A stretch of 64,000 bases of DNA from Panax quinquefolius (GCA_020205615.1 CM035173.1:33907280-33971279), one strand, 5' to 3'; counted from the first letter of the stretch, positions 47,205 through 59,159 are shown. A program made the numbers and translations. The notes: a model not told the origin generated them from the sequence alone.

Positions 47205-48498
47205 GAAATGAAAGGTGCAAAAAAAATCGATGTTTACGGATGTCTCACTTCCACTCTAAACTTTTTTTTTTTCCAAAAGTGCCTTTTTAACGTTATAAAT
47301 TTTAGGTCGATTGTGCCCTTCCCGTTAAAAAATTTTCCAACTAGACAAACCAGGCGTGACATGTGGCAAAAATAAAATTTAATACATTTTTTTTTATTAT
47401 TTTCTCTTTCTTCTTTTCTCTCTATTTCTTCTCCTCTTTCTCTCTCTCCTTTCTTCTCCCCTTTTCTCTCTCACAATCTCTTCTCTTTCTCTTTCTCCTT
47501 TATACGAAAATCTTGATCCCCAAATCTAGATATCTTCCCCTAGTAATCTCTCCGCCCTACATTTCCCCAATTCTTTCATACACAATTTCTCTTTCTAATC
47601 AATTTTTTTATTATATTTTTTTCCGGTTTTTTTTTTGCAGGATCAAATCTTTGGTCGAAATGTCATCACCGACCACCGCTATGAATGCGAATGGTCAAGA
47701 GGTAAAATCTGTAAACTCTTACGAACTAACTGGAATGGCTAATGGCAATGTTCATTCGAACAATGGCTCTAACTTAAATAAGCCATTCAAGATCTTCGTG
47801 GTTACGATCCACGCAAAGATATTGCTTATAAAGTGCATAAGCATTGATTTTAAGAGGGCTTCAATCCCGTTGAGGTTATACCCATCAAACAATCTGAATT
47901 GAGCGAAAATGGTTTGTATTAGGCGTGAAAGAGGAAAACTTGAGAGCATCGAATTTTCTTTTACCCGATTCTTGACCACCGCGTTTGGCGATTATGATGG
48001 TTCAGGGTGTGTTTGTGGATTGTGATTTCTTGTACTGGCCGATTTCAAGGAATTAAGTGAGGAGCTTCAAGTGATTGTTTGAGTTTCAGACCTGACTTGA
48101 TTAAATCTGTGAAGAAGGCAAGATTAGAGACTTGGTTTCCCCATTTCCAAAAAATCTTTGTTAAAGAAAATTAGGTTATTGCTCAATCTCGACCCATAAA
48201 TAAACAACAATTGGCGTAAATTTTAGTTTTGTGATTTTCGTAATGAGGAGGAGAAGAAAGGAGAGAGAGAAAAGAGGAGAAGAAAAGAGAGAAAAAGAAG
48301 AAAGAAAATAATAAAAAAATGTATTAAATTTTATTTTTGCCACATGTCACGCCCGTTTGTCTAGTTGGAAAATTTTTAACGGGAGGGGCACAATTGACCT
48401 AAAATTTATAACGTTAAGGGCACTTTTGGAAAAAAAAAAGTTTAGGGTGGAAGTGAGACATCCGTGTAAACATCAGGGGTTTTTTTGCACCTTTGCCC
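47205..48498. mobile_element. Long-TIR Mutator-like element with captured gene-like sequence (Pack-MULE candidate)
   Basis: Inverted arms of about 260 bp: 47205-47465 and 48240-48498 (left GGTGCAAAAAAAATCGATG.. and GGATGTCTCACTTCCACTC; right arm complementary, GGATGTCTCACTTCCACCC). Flanks TTTCTTACA (47196-47204) and TTTCTTCTA (48499-48507) are an imperfect 9-bp duplication. The ~770-bp interior has no transposase but looks like host gene sequence: a pyrimidine tract with TTTTTTTTGCAG, then a coding-like stretch. The insertion lies about 330 bp upstream of the SERF ATG. Confidence 0.8.
47640..48175 (+). pseudogene. Captured gene fragment inside the Mutator-like element
   Basis: After an intron-like TTTTGCAG end at 47639, the sequence encodes MSSPTTAMNANGQEV..SYELTGMANGNVHSN. 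After a frameshift it continues with DLRGYDPRKDIAYKVHKH, GFNPVEVIPIKQSELSENGL and GVKEENLRASNFLLP. Codon-like composition and the exon/intron look suggest a captured host transcript unit, but stops and shifts break it. I do not recognise the parent gene. Reading direction (plus) follows the acceptor-like site. Confidence 0.5.
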
Positions 48499-48613
48499 TT
48501 TCTTCTAATCATATTTGTTCTTGATTTTAATAATATTTTATAACACGTTATCAGCACGATTTGCTTCTCACTTTCGTCTTAAAGCAGATAATCATATTTG
48601 GTTTGTTGGTAAG

Positions 48614-48843
48614 AAGTAAAAGGTATATTTATCTATTATTTATACAAATTATTAGTATACTTTTATGCATGTCTTCAATATCAGATGTTGTAGGATTCTG
48701 GTAACTATTTTTTTTATTTGAAAGCATAAAGTAGAAGGTATATTTATCTATTATTTATACAAATTATTAGTATACTTTTATGCATGTCTTCAATATCAGA
48801 TGTTGTAGGATTCTGGTAACTATATTTTCTATTTGAAAGCATG
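48614..48843 (+). repeat. Two tandem copies of a 115-bp unit
   Basis: Units 48614-48728 and 48729-48843 are nearly identical (AAGGTATATTTATCTATTAT through GGATTCTGGTAACTAT and TTTGAAAGCAT). It is a recent local duplication in the leader of the copia remnant. Confidence 0.9.
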
Positions 48844-49180
48844 GTGGCCCATGCAGGTCTAGTGCATCATTGTTTTGGATGACATCTTTAAGATTCATAA
48901 GGGTGGTTTCGTGAATTTTTAATCAAATGTAATCGATGTAGTCAATTCTATTAAAATGATGTTCTTTTAATTAGTTTTATCATGTGTATTCACTTTTAGT
49001 CGTTATAAGTTTGCTTAGCATGCTAGTTGTGTTTCTTTACATGAAGTTGTCTTTCGATTTTTATAATACGTGTCAAAATATCAGTTATAACTATCAATTT
49101 CAAAGAAAAAAAAACAAGTAAGCATTCAAAGTGTAAACTTTCTTGATTATTTGGCCCTTGATTACTTGTCTCTTTATGGG

Positions 49181-49225
49181 GGGTCCATAGCTCAGTGGTA
49201 GAGCATTTGACTGCATCAAGAGGAA
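49181..49225 (+). pseudogene. tRNA-Cys(GCA) pseudogene, 5' half
   Basis: GGGTCCATAGCTCAGTGGTA followed by GAGCATTTGACTGCA matches the acceptor 5' strand, D arm and anticodon stem with GCA of plant tRNA-Cys. A base is lost just after the anticodon, and the variable loop, T arm and 3' acceptor strand are replaced by unrelated sequence. Box A is present and box B absent, so it is not a functional gene. Confidence 0.8.
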
Positions 49226-51857
49226 CACCCAGTTACTGCCATATCAATTTGATAATAATAGCAGTATAGTAACTAACATAAATAGAATCTTACATTGCAA
49301 AGCTCCATATCTATTTGGACCCTGCTTTGGGTCATAGCAAATATACTTAGTAGTGTTGGCTTGTTATTTAGTTTTAGTAGAAAAATTTAGTTTCGTATTT
49401 TACTGCATTTCTATAAATTGTTTCATTATAATTAAATCTGAACATATATAATTATTTTATTTGATGGTAAATATGTTTAGTTATTTAATATTCAAATTTT
49501 ATAAATTTGAATTTGTTGCCCTTGATTTATATCGAGCAAGAATTATTTGTAATGGAATCTTGATGCTGAGATTCATATAAAGGCAAAGAACATTAGAGAT
49601 ACAATTAAAGTTGACAATCATGCATCCCTGCAGGATCATGCAAAATTAATTATTTTTATTCGCTATCATCTCCATGAAAAAAAAATATTGATAAAGACAT
49701 GTAAGAAAAAATATTTACTATATTTCATGCCTCGAATATGCTCCTGAAGTAGCAATATTGTGAGTGTAAGTTCATAATATATTCCCTGAAGAGATAAAGG
49801 AAATTATATTCCTAGAAATGATATAATTTCTTCTAGTGGCTGTATAAAATAATGAGTTTTTGCTGAAAAACCAACAATCTCGCACGACCGATTCAATTAC
49901 ATTCCTTGAAGTGAATGGAACCTCATTTGATAAACATAGAGGAAATTATGGTTGTAGTCGTAGGCGTGAAAAGAACTATCAATATAGAAAATGGAATGTA
50001 CCCGTCGTACTCCTAAACATTTGATAGATTTGTACCAAGACTCTATAAAAGAAAAGGAAATTGAATGATCCCGAAGATCCCATGAATTATTTTGACTTTT
50101 CAAATTGAGTGGATATAACTAATTTTGATATCTATAGTTTCCTTGATGATATGTTGATAGAAATGTTCATACCAATTAATTATTTTTATTTCATTATATT
50201 ATAACATTATAATAAGTATTTTTATTATATGTTTTATTTATGTTTCAAGTAATAAAGTTAAATTTATGTTTTGCATATATGAAGTTGTATGGGTCAGAAG
50301 CTCATCAAACTTAATTAAAAGCTCTAGAAGAGCGATTATTCATCAAACATAATTGAAGACTCTTGAAGAGTAATTATTCATCAAATTTAATTAAAGTCTC
50401 TAGAAGAGTGATTATAATGTTTTCAAAGGGCACAAAAACTTTGTATTGATGATTCTTTATATTCTTCTGAGACAAGCAAAAATTTGTTCAGCTTTAAGGA
50501 TATACGTTATAATAGTTATTATATTGAAATCAATAACGAAGGCAGTGAAGAATTTCTTTATATTACTTCAATAGTATCGGGCCAGAAGCTCATATTAGAA
50601 AAATTGTATATTTTCTCTTTTGGGTTATATTATACTAAAATGAGAATAGTTGAAACAAATATTGTAATACACCAGAAGTGTGCAATACACCAGAAGTGTT
50701 TGGATCCAAATGTTTTTATGATTTGGCATGATCATCTAGGATCAATAATGATGCATTGAATTATTGAAAACTCCCATGAACATCCTTTAAAGAACCAGAA
50801 GATTCCTTTACTTGTTGATTATATCAAAGTAAATTAATTATCAAATTATCACATTTAATTATTGTTATTTGGTGTTCATCTTCTAAGAAAGAATTTAAAG
50901 TGATATTTTTAAGGTATAATTTGAAGATTGTTATTTTAATAGTCTTCCCACCATTAGGGGGAGAAAAGTCGTTGCACTCAAAACACGGTAGGTGAGATCA
51001 TTACTCAAGAAGCGACGGAGATTAATTAGAATGTTTCAACGTTATTTAATCCTGATCCTTATACAAATCAATATGAACTAGAAGTTCTAAGAATAATTCA
51101 TTTGCAATGAATTGCAAATTAATTACCAGAATTATTCACCGATAATAAGAAAATAGTGATATCTCACATTCTAGCTGCTAATACTCTAGCAGAGATTGAT
51201 GTCCCTATAGAACAATCAATTAAGGCAGCAGTACATTGAATCAAAGTCACACCTGAAACATAGAATTTTCCAGAAGAAGAAAGTACAAGAAAAATAAGTT
51301 GCAACCTATAAAGAGGCTATACCCATAAAACAGGCAATAAAATTTATCAACTATCCAAAACTTATGAATAAAAATCTCCTGTAAATAAAACTCTTAAAGA
51401 GTTATTCCCTGAAGAGGATGAGTTATCCCCTGAAGAGGATCAGGTACCTGAAAATAATGAGATCTCGATACATTATGTATATACAGGAGACGTATATATT
51501 GGATAGAAATAAAATCATTGTCGACAACTTATTTTCATATAAATTTGTTATGGATATTACCAGAAGTAATGATCATATATATGAACCACAAATCGTTGAT
51601 GAATGTAGAAATATTTGGCCAATGTAGAAAGAGGCGATTTAAGCAGAATTAAATTCACTAAGTAATTCAGGAATTTTTTGGACTCAGAAGTCCAGAACAC
51701 CTAAAGGTGTAATGCCTATTGAATAAAAATGGATATTTGTACAAAATAAGAAAAATAAAATTATATAGTACAAAGCGCAACTTGTAGAACAAGGTTTCTT
51801 CGCAGAGACATGGTATTAATTATGAAAAACATATGCTCCTGTAATGGACACAATTAC

Positions 51858-54442
51858 TGTGACTCCCCCAAAATAGGTATACAACACCCATTATGAGTCG
51901 TCAACAACATGGTACAGAAACAACTACAACTTTATTAATACAACATAAAAACTGTGAGTTTAAATACAAATATTATCTTCTAGACAATATCAATACTCAA
52001 ATAAGTCCTCATTATAATTATTGATATATTATCTTACAAAAATGGTGAGGACTACTAAAACAACTTTCTAAGACCTTCATTCCATACCCGACTAAGTACT
52101 CGCTACATTCTCGCCTCCCCGAGAAGAAAAATGGAACAAAAAGGAAAGGGTGAGCTCAACTAGCCCGGTAAAGAATATTATGACTAAGATAATATAGAAC
52201 AAATTATCGTTAGTCTTCAACAGGAAAAATCGATAAAATACAATAGATACAACAAGTTTTGGATCAATATTAGCGGCGGAAAAAATAATTCATAGAAGAG
52301 TTACGTAGAGAATGAAATCTACTAATATCTATGAATTTAAAAGTCCATCATCAATATTTTATCCTGTAACATCAATCAACATACATCTTGAATCAAATAT
52401 TCATCTTTGCCTTTCACAAGCCAAAGATATTCAGTGATTAATTCAGTGTTATCTCAACACTGTACATCTTTGCACTGAAAGCTAAAGATATTCATAAGAA
52501 AATCAACCATCTTTGCACTACAGGCCAAAGATATTCAGTAATATCATCATTTAGGACTGAGGATGATGAAAAATATTTTAAAGAAACGAATCCAGTGAAA
52601 CAAAAGAATAAATTTTTAAGGATTCGTACTTCAAACAATCCAAGTTCAAAAATACTTCATAAATAATCGTGGTGAAGTAAAATTCAAGAATGATCAAAAC
52701 ATGGATACAATCAAAGCTAGTATCCATAATAGATATTTTGGATAAAAAATAAAAATTTAATTTTTTTTGTGAATAATTAGGTCGATATCGTGAATAGTGT
52801 CAGATACGTGAATAGTAACCCCGACACTAAAAGACAAGAATTTCACAAGAAAAATATTACCAATAATCCGGCATAATGATATTAGAAGAAATAATATCAT
52901 TTAAAAAAAAATAACATCCCGTACCTCGAAAAAGAGCAAGTACTTAAGCGGAATCTTTGGATATAGTCTTTGAAGGAACTTGTCTGAAGTATAACAACAC
53001 TCAAAGTCTCAAAATACTCACAAGAATACGCTTGATAATATAGAGAGAAAAAATTTCAATTTCTGGTGTGATTTTCAATTCTAACCTAAACACCCTATTT
53101 ATAGGAAAATGCTTAGAACACCAAAACAGAAAATTTAATAAAATATTAATATATATAATAAATTGTCTACGCCCACCTAGAATCATCCAATTTCAGCATG
53201 TTTAACAACAAGTGAGCCCACCAAACATATCAAAAACGTTTTTCTTTTAAAATAAATTTAAAACTTTAAAAAAATAATTATTTCAGAACTTTAGAACTTC
53301 AATAATTCATAATAAATAACCCTTTTATCAGAAAAATTCGACCCTTATGTCCATTCCATAGGAAATTTAATTCTCTACAACTTTGCAGAAGAAAGTTTTT
53401 CAAAATTCCAAACAGAAGTTGACCGAAATCCACAAACGGGCGATTTTACAGGCTATAATCAAATTTTAGTCAAAAAATGGGCCCACAGACATGTTTAATA
53501 TGTTTTAAACAACTTTTGCAACAAAAATACTCTTCCTTCTCATATATTCATATATCCCACATTTATTGTAAAAATATCATCATTATTATATTATTAAAAT
53601 ATAATAATATATTTAAATGAATTATTTTATCAGAAAAGACAAAATATCAATTTTTCAATAATTGTCACTTTAAAATTTTTTCCATCTATATCCACATAAA
53701 ATGAAAATTTTTCTTATCATATAAATCAATAATTAATTATTCACAAATAATATTACAGAATCACAATATCGACAACCAGGTCGTTTCCAGGAAAGAGGAG
53801 ACTTTTCAATAAGGATTTTTCCTTACTGACGCGCAATTAGGTGACCAAACCTCTCCTTAGACAAAACTTTCTAGACATTGCCAATAATGTTATCTAATAA
53901 TATTATTCAAATAATATAAATTATTGATCTGATAATAAAAATACTGTGTAGTGACAATTATTGAAACAATAACAATATAAAATATCAACGTAGCAATTAT
54001 TGAATCAATAAAATAAAATATTGAGCGATAATTCTTTGTAACAATTATTGAGTAGTGCCTTCTTACGTAAGAATCAATAATTGATGCAATACTGGTGTCT
54101 TCTTGTGTTTTTTAACCACGGTATTTTAACATTATTAACTTGAATAACTGTTTGTTATTTATAAACAACTTATACTTGTCGTTTTCTTCATCCAATCGCT
54201 TTACGTTATGGGGCCCACACAAGAATCGCTACCGTCGTCATACGAATATTCCCAAGCCGTAAGAATATTCCACGACTAAACGAATATTCTCCGATAAAAT
54301 GAATATTTTATAACCACTCGCTTATTTAAAATATTTAGCGCATTTACCCATAACTAACCACATTAATCAAATCAACCCTTACTATTTCAAAATAATAAAT
54401 AGAGGAAATTTAATTTAATTTATAATAAGTTGGGATCTTACA
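51858..54442 (-). mobile_element. Ty3/gypsy 3' LTR, reverse orientation, inserted in copia RT
   Basis: 2,585 bp. The minus strand starts TGTAAGATCCC at 54442, directly after the polypurine tract, and ends GGGGGAGTCACA at 51858. It is closely related to the solo LTR and the LTR at 898-3795. It holds ATCTTTG/CAAAGAT hairpin units (52400-52530) and a TATA-like box near 53094-53102. The copia flank ATTAC (51853-51857) would be one half of the target duplication. Confidence 0.88.
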
Positions 54443-54456
54443 ACCTCCCCTCCTTA
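54443..54456 (-). other. Polypurine tract of the reverse gypsy element
   Basis: The minus strand reads TAAGGAGGGGAGGT immediately before the LTR start TGTAAG. This is the plus-strand primer of the element and confirms that the LTR at 51858-54442 is its 3' LTR. Confidence 0.85.
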
Positions 54457-54783
54457 TGAAATTTCGTCCTCAAAATTGACGTACGTACCTGGTGTTTCGA
54501 AAAGGTGAGAATACCTCGCTTTCATTTCCGTTTCCAACTCCCATGTCATTTCCTCAATAGCATGGTTCCTCCACAAAACTTTGACTTGTGGTATGACCTT
54601 TGTACGTAAGACATGCTCCTTCCTATCCAAGATCTTGACAGTACCCTCCTCGCATACGTTAAGTCTTGGCTATATCATCCGATTTCTAACTTCAATAACG
54701 TGGTTCGGGTCTTTCACAAATTTACGAAGCACAGAAATATGAAAAATATTATGAACACGAGACATACTTGGAGGTAACGCGAG
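54454..54783 (-). pseudogene. Chromovirus pol 3' end with chromodomain, reverse
   Basis: The minus strand encodes LALPPSMSRVHNIFHIS and LRKFVKDPNHVIEV. After a frame break it continues VKILDRKEHVLR and VIPQVKVLWRNHAIEEMTWE, then YVNFEDEIS and a stop (54454-54456). VKVLW..H..EE.TWE is the C-terminal integrase-linked chromodomain of plant chromoviruses (Tekay/Del type), which is thought to guide integration into heterochromatin. The upstream part of pol is cut off at 54784 by the forward element. Confidence 0.85.
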
Positions 54784-57700
54784 TGTGAGACCCCAGATTT
54801 TATGAATAAATATTTAATTTTCTCGAAATAATTTTTTAATATTATGGTGTGGATTTGATATAATGTTATAGTTGTGGGTAGTATTTATAAATTTTGTAAA
54901 GTATGCAAGTTGTTATATAATATTTGATTGGTCGGGGAATACTCGTTTTAACAGGAATATTAAATGCGACGGCACAATCATTGGTGGACCCCTATAACGG
55001 AATTATTATCGGATTGAAAGCGAAAAAATATTTTATAAATAACTTGGCGGAGGTGTTATTGTTAAAGCTATTGAACTACCCGATAGTAAAATACGATGTC
55101 TGGCGTGATTGCATAAGTAACACCGGTATTGGTTATTGATGCTTACGTAAGAAGTCACTCGGTTATACTCAATTATTGCTACAGTAATTGCTGCATCATA
55201 TCTCTCATATTATTGATTCGATTATTGTCAGTACTATCTGCATTATATGTTATATTATTAAATCAATAATTTAGACGACAAAGTTATTCATATTATTAAA
55301 TTGCAATATTTACAATGTCTAGAAGTTCTGTCAAGGAGAGGTTTGGTCACCTAATTGCGCGCCAATAGGGAGAAATCTTTATTGGAAAGCCCCCTCTTTC
55401 CTGGGAACAACCTGGTTGTTAAATATTGTGAGTTATGATATTAATGATGGATAAGTTCGTGTTGATTAAAGATGAATTTGATAGTTCTATTGTGTTAAAA
55501 TTATTTGTGTTAGTGAGAATCGATATTTATTTCGATAATAATTAATGTCTGGAGGTTATATTATTCAATCGGGTATTCGGGGCACTTTTCGTGTTGGAGT
55601 ACTATTCACGAGTTACTACTCACGAGTTACTATTCATGAGTTACTATTCATGAGTTATTATTCACGAGTTACTATTCATGAGTTACTATTTACCCGATTA
55701 CTATTCACTCTAGTATTGTTCACTCGAGTATTTGGGTACAATATTATTCCATGAGGAGATGTGCTAATTTTTCAGACCGTTGGTTAAAATTATAATAGTA
55801 AATCAATATGGATCGTTGATTTAAAGTCTTAATAGTAACTTGTCCCTTCAATATTACCAAGAGTTAATTGTCCCTTCGTAAATAGTAGTTGTCTCTTCAA
55901 TATTACCAAGAGTTATTTGCCTCTTTGATGTTCCAAGAGTTAATTACACCTTCAAATGAATAGTAGTTGTCTCTTGATATTACCAAGAGTTATTTGCCTC
56001 TTCGGTGTTCCAAGGTTAATTACCCTTAAGTAAATAGTAGTTGTCTCTTCAATATTACCAAGAGTTATTTGCCTCTTGATTGTTCCAAGAGTTAATTATC
56101 CTTCGCAAATAGTAGTTGTCTCTTGATATTACCAAGAGTCATTTTGACCGCTTCGTTAAGACCAAGAGCCACTCTCGGTTTTTCTATAAATGAAAGCTCA
56201 TTCCTTCATTATTTCTTACTTAATTCTTTGAAACTCTGAGAGAAAAGAAAGAAGAAAAGTGTTCGCCACTTCACTACTTCGATATCCGGTGTCTTTTTAC
56301 GGTAAGGGATATTATTTGTTGTACCCGTAAGGGTGTTATTCTTTCTTATTCATGAAGAGAACACGTTATTCCATTCTTTATTATTACATTGGAATAACTT
56401 TGTATATATGGCATACCCTATACATAACTTTATACACGCAGCGTACCCTATACTTGGTGAAATCCTTATGTTATTCCATTCTTTATTATTACGTTGGAAT
56501 AACTTTGTATCTGTGGCATACCTATACATAACCTCAGATATGCTCTGACATACCTATACTTGGTGAAATCCTTATGTTATTCCATTCTTTATTATTCAGG
56601 TTGGAATATTACATGCATGTGTTTTACCTAGGACTGGTTTAAATCTTTATTATTCTTCGTTGGAATATCTTCGTCGTGTGTTTTACACTGCGGACTTGAT
56701 TCCGATATTTATTATTCTATTAGAATAACTCGCTCATGCTAAGCACCGCATGCATGGTGATTTCTTTTGTTATTCCATTCTTTATTATACTCAGTTGGTT
56801 AAAGTTTTGACTTCTATACTCCATGAAATTAGTGGAATATCATTGATATTTGCGTTTCATCCAGTATCTTTTCATGGAAATATTTTTCTAAGCATTCTTG
56901 AATTTTACTCTACAAAGAAGTATCATGTTGACAATTTGGACGTTATTAGTTCCTGGATAAATTAATTCTTGAACTTGTTTTATTGAATTCTTATATCATT
57001 GTCATCATCCTCATGTTTATATTTTTGAAAGTCATCTGTGGCCTGTAGTGCATAGATGGAGTTGGTATGATTATGACTAGGGATTATTCAGTATAATCAT
57101 TACCGTAATGTTACAAATGATGTGATAAAAGTCCTCGTTGGTTCAGTAGTGCATTGATGGGACAGTTGTTGGCATGATCATGACCATTGATGAATACACA
57201 AATATTCCTAGCCAGTAGTGTAATGGATAATTGTGGTCGTGATACTAAAGAATATCCTTGGGTCAGATGCGAGGGGTGATTCGATGATGTGGTTTATTTA
57301 TTGTTCTGAGTCTCAATGATAAAAGTGATGAAAAACTTTTAAATCATAAAAGATAGTAGATTTTATTCTCGACTTCGACTCTTTTAATGGATTTCTTATT
57401 ACTGCTGCAGTTAAACTTGATGTCTATCAGTATTTTATCGGTTTAACATTGTTAAGGCCTAATGATAATTTATCCTGCATTATCTTAGTCATAATATTTC
57501 TTCTCGGGCTAGATTGAGCTCACCCTTTCTTTCACCATTCTCTTGTGAAATGAGAATATAGGCTGGACGAGTTGGGGAGCGGAGTGACGGTTGGGATGAT
57601 AGCATTAGTAGTCCTCACTATTTTGTTAAATAGTGTGACAATAAATATAACGAGGGATGAATTTGAGTTTGTATCTTCGTCTATGAGGACTCCATTGAGA

Positions 57701-57838
57701 ATGGATATTGTCACCAGAAGACAATATTTGTATTAAAACTCATGCCTTTTGTTGTATATTTAAGATTGTATTTGTATTGCACTTACGATGTCTGGCGACC
57801 CAAGATGGGTGATGTATGCCTATTTTGGTGGCGCCACA
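54784..57838 (+). mobile_element. Ty3/gypsy 5' LTR, plus orientation, inserted in reverse element
   Basis: About 3.05 kb, TGTGAGACCCC .. GGCGCCACA, directly followed by a primer-binding site. It has a TATA box TATAAAT (56185-56191) and leader hairpin units (56350-56800). Upstream lie an ATTCATGAGTTACT array (55596-55740) and repeats of AATAGTAGTTGTCTCTTCAA with ATTACCAAGAGTTA (55820-56150). It is closer to the array copies at 7-13 kb than to the LTR at 62070. GCGAG (54779-54783) would be half of its target duplication. Confidence 0.8.
55596..56150 (+). repeat. Two consecutive tandem arrays in LTR U3
   Basis: First, about nine 14-15 bp units like TATTCACGAGTTAC (55596-55740). Second, about five 60-70 bp units combining AATAGTAGTTGTCTCTTCAA with ATTACCAAGAGTTA and TTCCAAGAGTTAATTA (55835-56150). 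They occupy the place that the GTAATTAC array holds in the other copies. Confidence 0.75.
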
Positions 57839-57840
57839 GT

Positions 57841-57852
57841 TGGTATCAAAGC
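57841..57852 (+). other. Primer-binding site of the forward gypsy element
   Basis: TGGTATCAAAGC, one mismatch from the initiator-Met complement TGGTATCAGAGC, two bases after the LTR end CACA. Confidence 0.85.
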
Positions 57853-58418
57853 TTAGGATATGATTCTTGGCTAAGATGTGAGACAAGAACTAGGAGGGAG
57901 GAGAGGCAGGGGAATTCCTTCGCTAGTATGACCTACCCAAGTTTATTTGGTATTTAATTGGTAGGTCGAGTATAGGGATAATATGTGATATGTTAATTAA
58001 CCCTTGTTTGTGGGCGATTTGAAAATGACATCCGAGATTGTTGAGAATAAGCAATGGAGCACAGGAGACCGTTGAGTCGCCAATTCGATCAATAAATCAG
58101 GATAATGTGCATCGTGAAGGCGCACAATCCTCGTGCAAAACAATAACACGGACCAAATGATGAAAGATGGAATGTTCCGAGGCTTCATGCAATTCATGCA
58201 ACATCGGAAGTAGAGCGGGCTCTCGCCCAAAAATGCGGTGGAAACACTGGCAACTCTCGACAGGCCATCGCATTAAGCGCTTCAAGGAACTGGGACCACT
58301 AGAGTTTTATGGAGAGCCAAAACCACTTAAGGCGAGACGTGGATAAAGCGGATCCGCAAGATATTTGATGTCTGGGATGCTCCGAGGATAAAGGTTCCTT
58401 TGCCACCTTCCGTAATGC

Positions 58419-58802
58419 GTGCAGAGGCAGACAGAGGGAATCAGAAACGTACTCAACCTCCTTGCCAGACCGAAGATGACTTGGGAGAAGTTCCAAGAAT
58501 TGTTCAACGACAAGTACTTTCTCGAAAGTATTCATCACATGAAGGAGGTAAAGTTCATTAAACTGGAGCAAAACAACATGACCGTGTCGCAGTACGAAGC
58601 CAAGTTTGTCGAGTTGTCCTGGTTTGCGTCCCATTTGGTTGATAATGAGGAGAGAATGACACGGATGTTTCTAAGAGGTTTGAAACCCGAGATACGTCAA
58701 TACCTCATTTCTCATAAACTTTGTTTATATTCAGATGTTGTTAATAGGGCTCAGTTATTGGAGCGCGATAAGAAGTCAACCCAACCAAAAGAGAAGCGGT
58801 GA
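58419..58802 (+). pseudogene. Ty3/gypsy gag capsid fragment
   Basis: An open stretch of about 127 codons matching the plant retrotransposon gag domain: MTWEKFQELFNDKYF, FIKLEQNNMTVSQYEAKFVE, LSWFA, DNEERMTRMFLRGLKPEIR and a basic end (KKSTQPKEKR). A functional gag is several times longer. Upstream (57853-58418) is leader plus out-of-frame gag start; downstream the frame runs into misplaced pol sequence. It would form the particle shell. Confidence 0.8.
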
Positions 58803-58844
58803 AATTCAATAATGATGGAAAGATCAAATGAAAGCGTCATGTGG

Positions 58845-59040
58845 AAGGGAACTGAATTTGGGAAAGAGGAAAGCTGATCCGATTTATTGGTCCATTTCAA
58901 AAATGAAATGTAGCCTATACATGCGTTACCTCAGCATATCTAAATGTTCATAATGTGTAAACACGAGATAATAGAGAAGACTTAACGTGAGGAGAAAGAT
59001 TTTGGATAGGGAGCATGTTAAGGAAGGAGAACAATGACCA
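58845..59040 (+). pseudogene. Misplaced duplicate of pol 3' end inside gag
   Basis: GGGAAAGAGGAAAGCTGATC through ATTTATTGGTCCATTTCAAA and GTAGCCTATA..TGCGTTACCTCA repeats the integrase C-terminal segment found at 61667-61770 in its proper place. Here it lies between the capsid part and the zinc knuckle, so part of pol was copied into gag. Confidence 0.7.
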
Positions 59041-59159
59041 CCTGGCAATAAGGTTAATTAAATGTTCATAGAATATTTGTCAGTCGTGGAATATTGCATC
59101 ATAAGAATTCGTCGTTTAAGGTAAATATGTCATATGGAGTTATTCACGAATTGCTTATC

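Larger units (their letters stand above)
48529..51857 (+). mobile_element. Ty1/copia retrotransposon remnant, interrupted on its right
   Basis: Begins with TATAACACGTTATCAGCACGA, a primer-binding-site context seen after copia-type LTRs. Decayed polyprotein pieces follow in order on plus: pre-integrase WHDHLG..SIM (about 50725-50760) and ENSHEHPLKNQKIP; a linker (RIIHLQ.IANQLPELFTDNKK, about 51085-51150); and the reverse transcriptase start (DITRSNDHIYEP, 51555-51590, then KGVMP.. and the KWIF-like phrase near 51740). The RT stops abruptly at 51857 where a gypsy LTR begins. Many stops and shifts; the GAG part and integrase core are not recognisable. Confidence 0.75.

Noticed and set aside
49181..49252. 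Functional tRNA-Cys gene
   Set aside because: The variable loop, T arm, box B and 3' acceptor strand are missing.
58097..58634. Minus-strand frames in the 58 kb region
   Set aside because: They are the antisense of the plus-strand gag, which carries the conserved capsid phrases.
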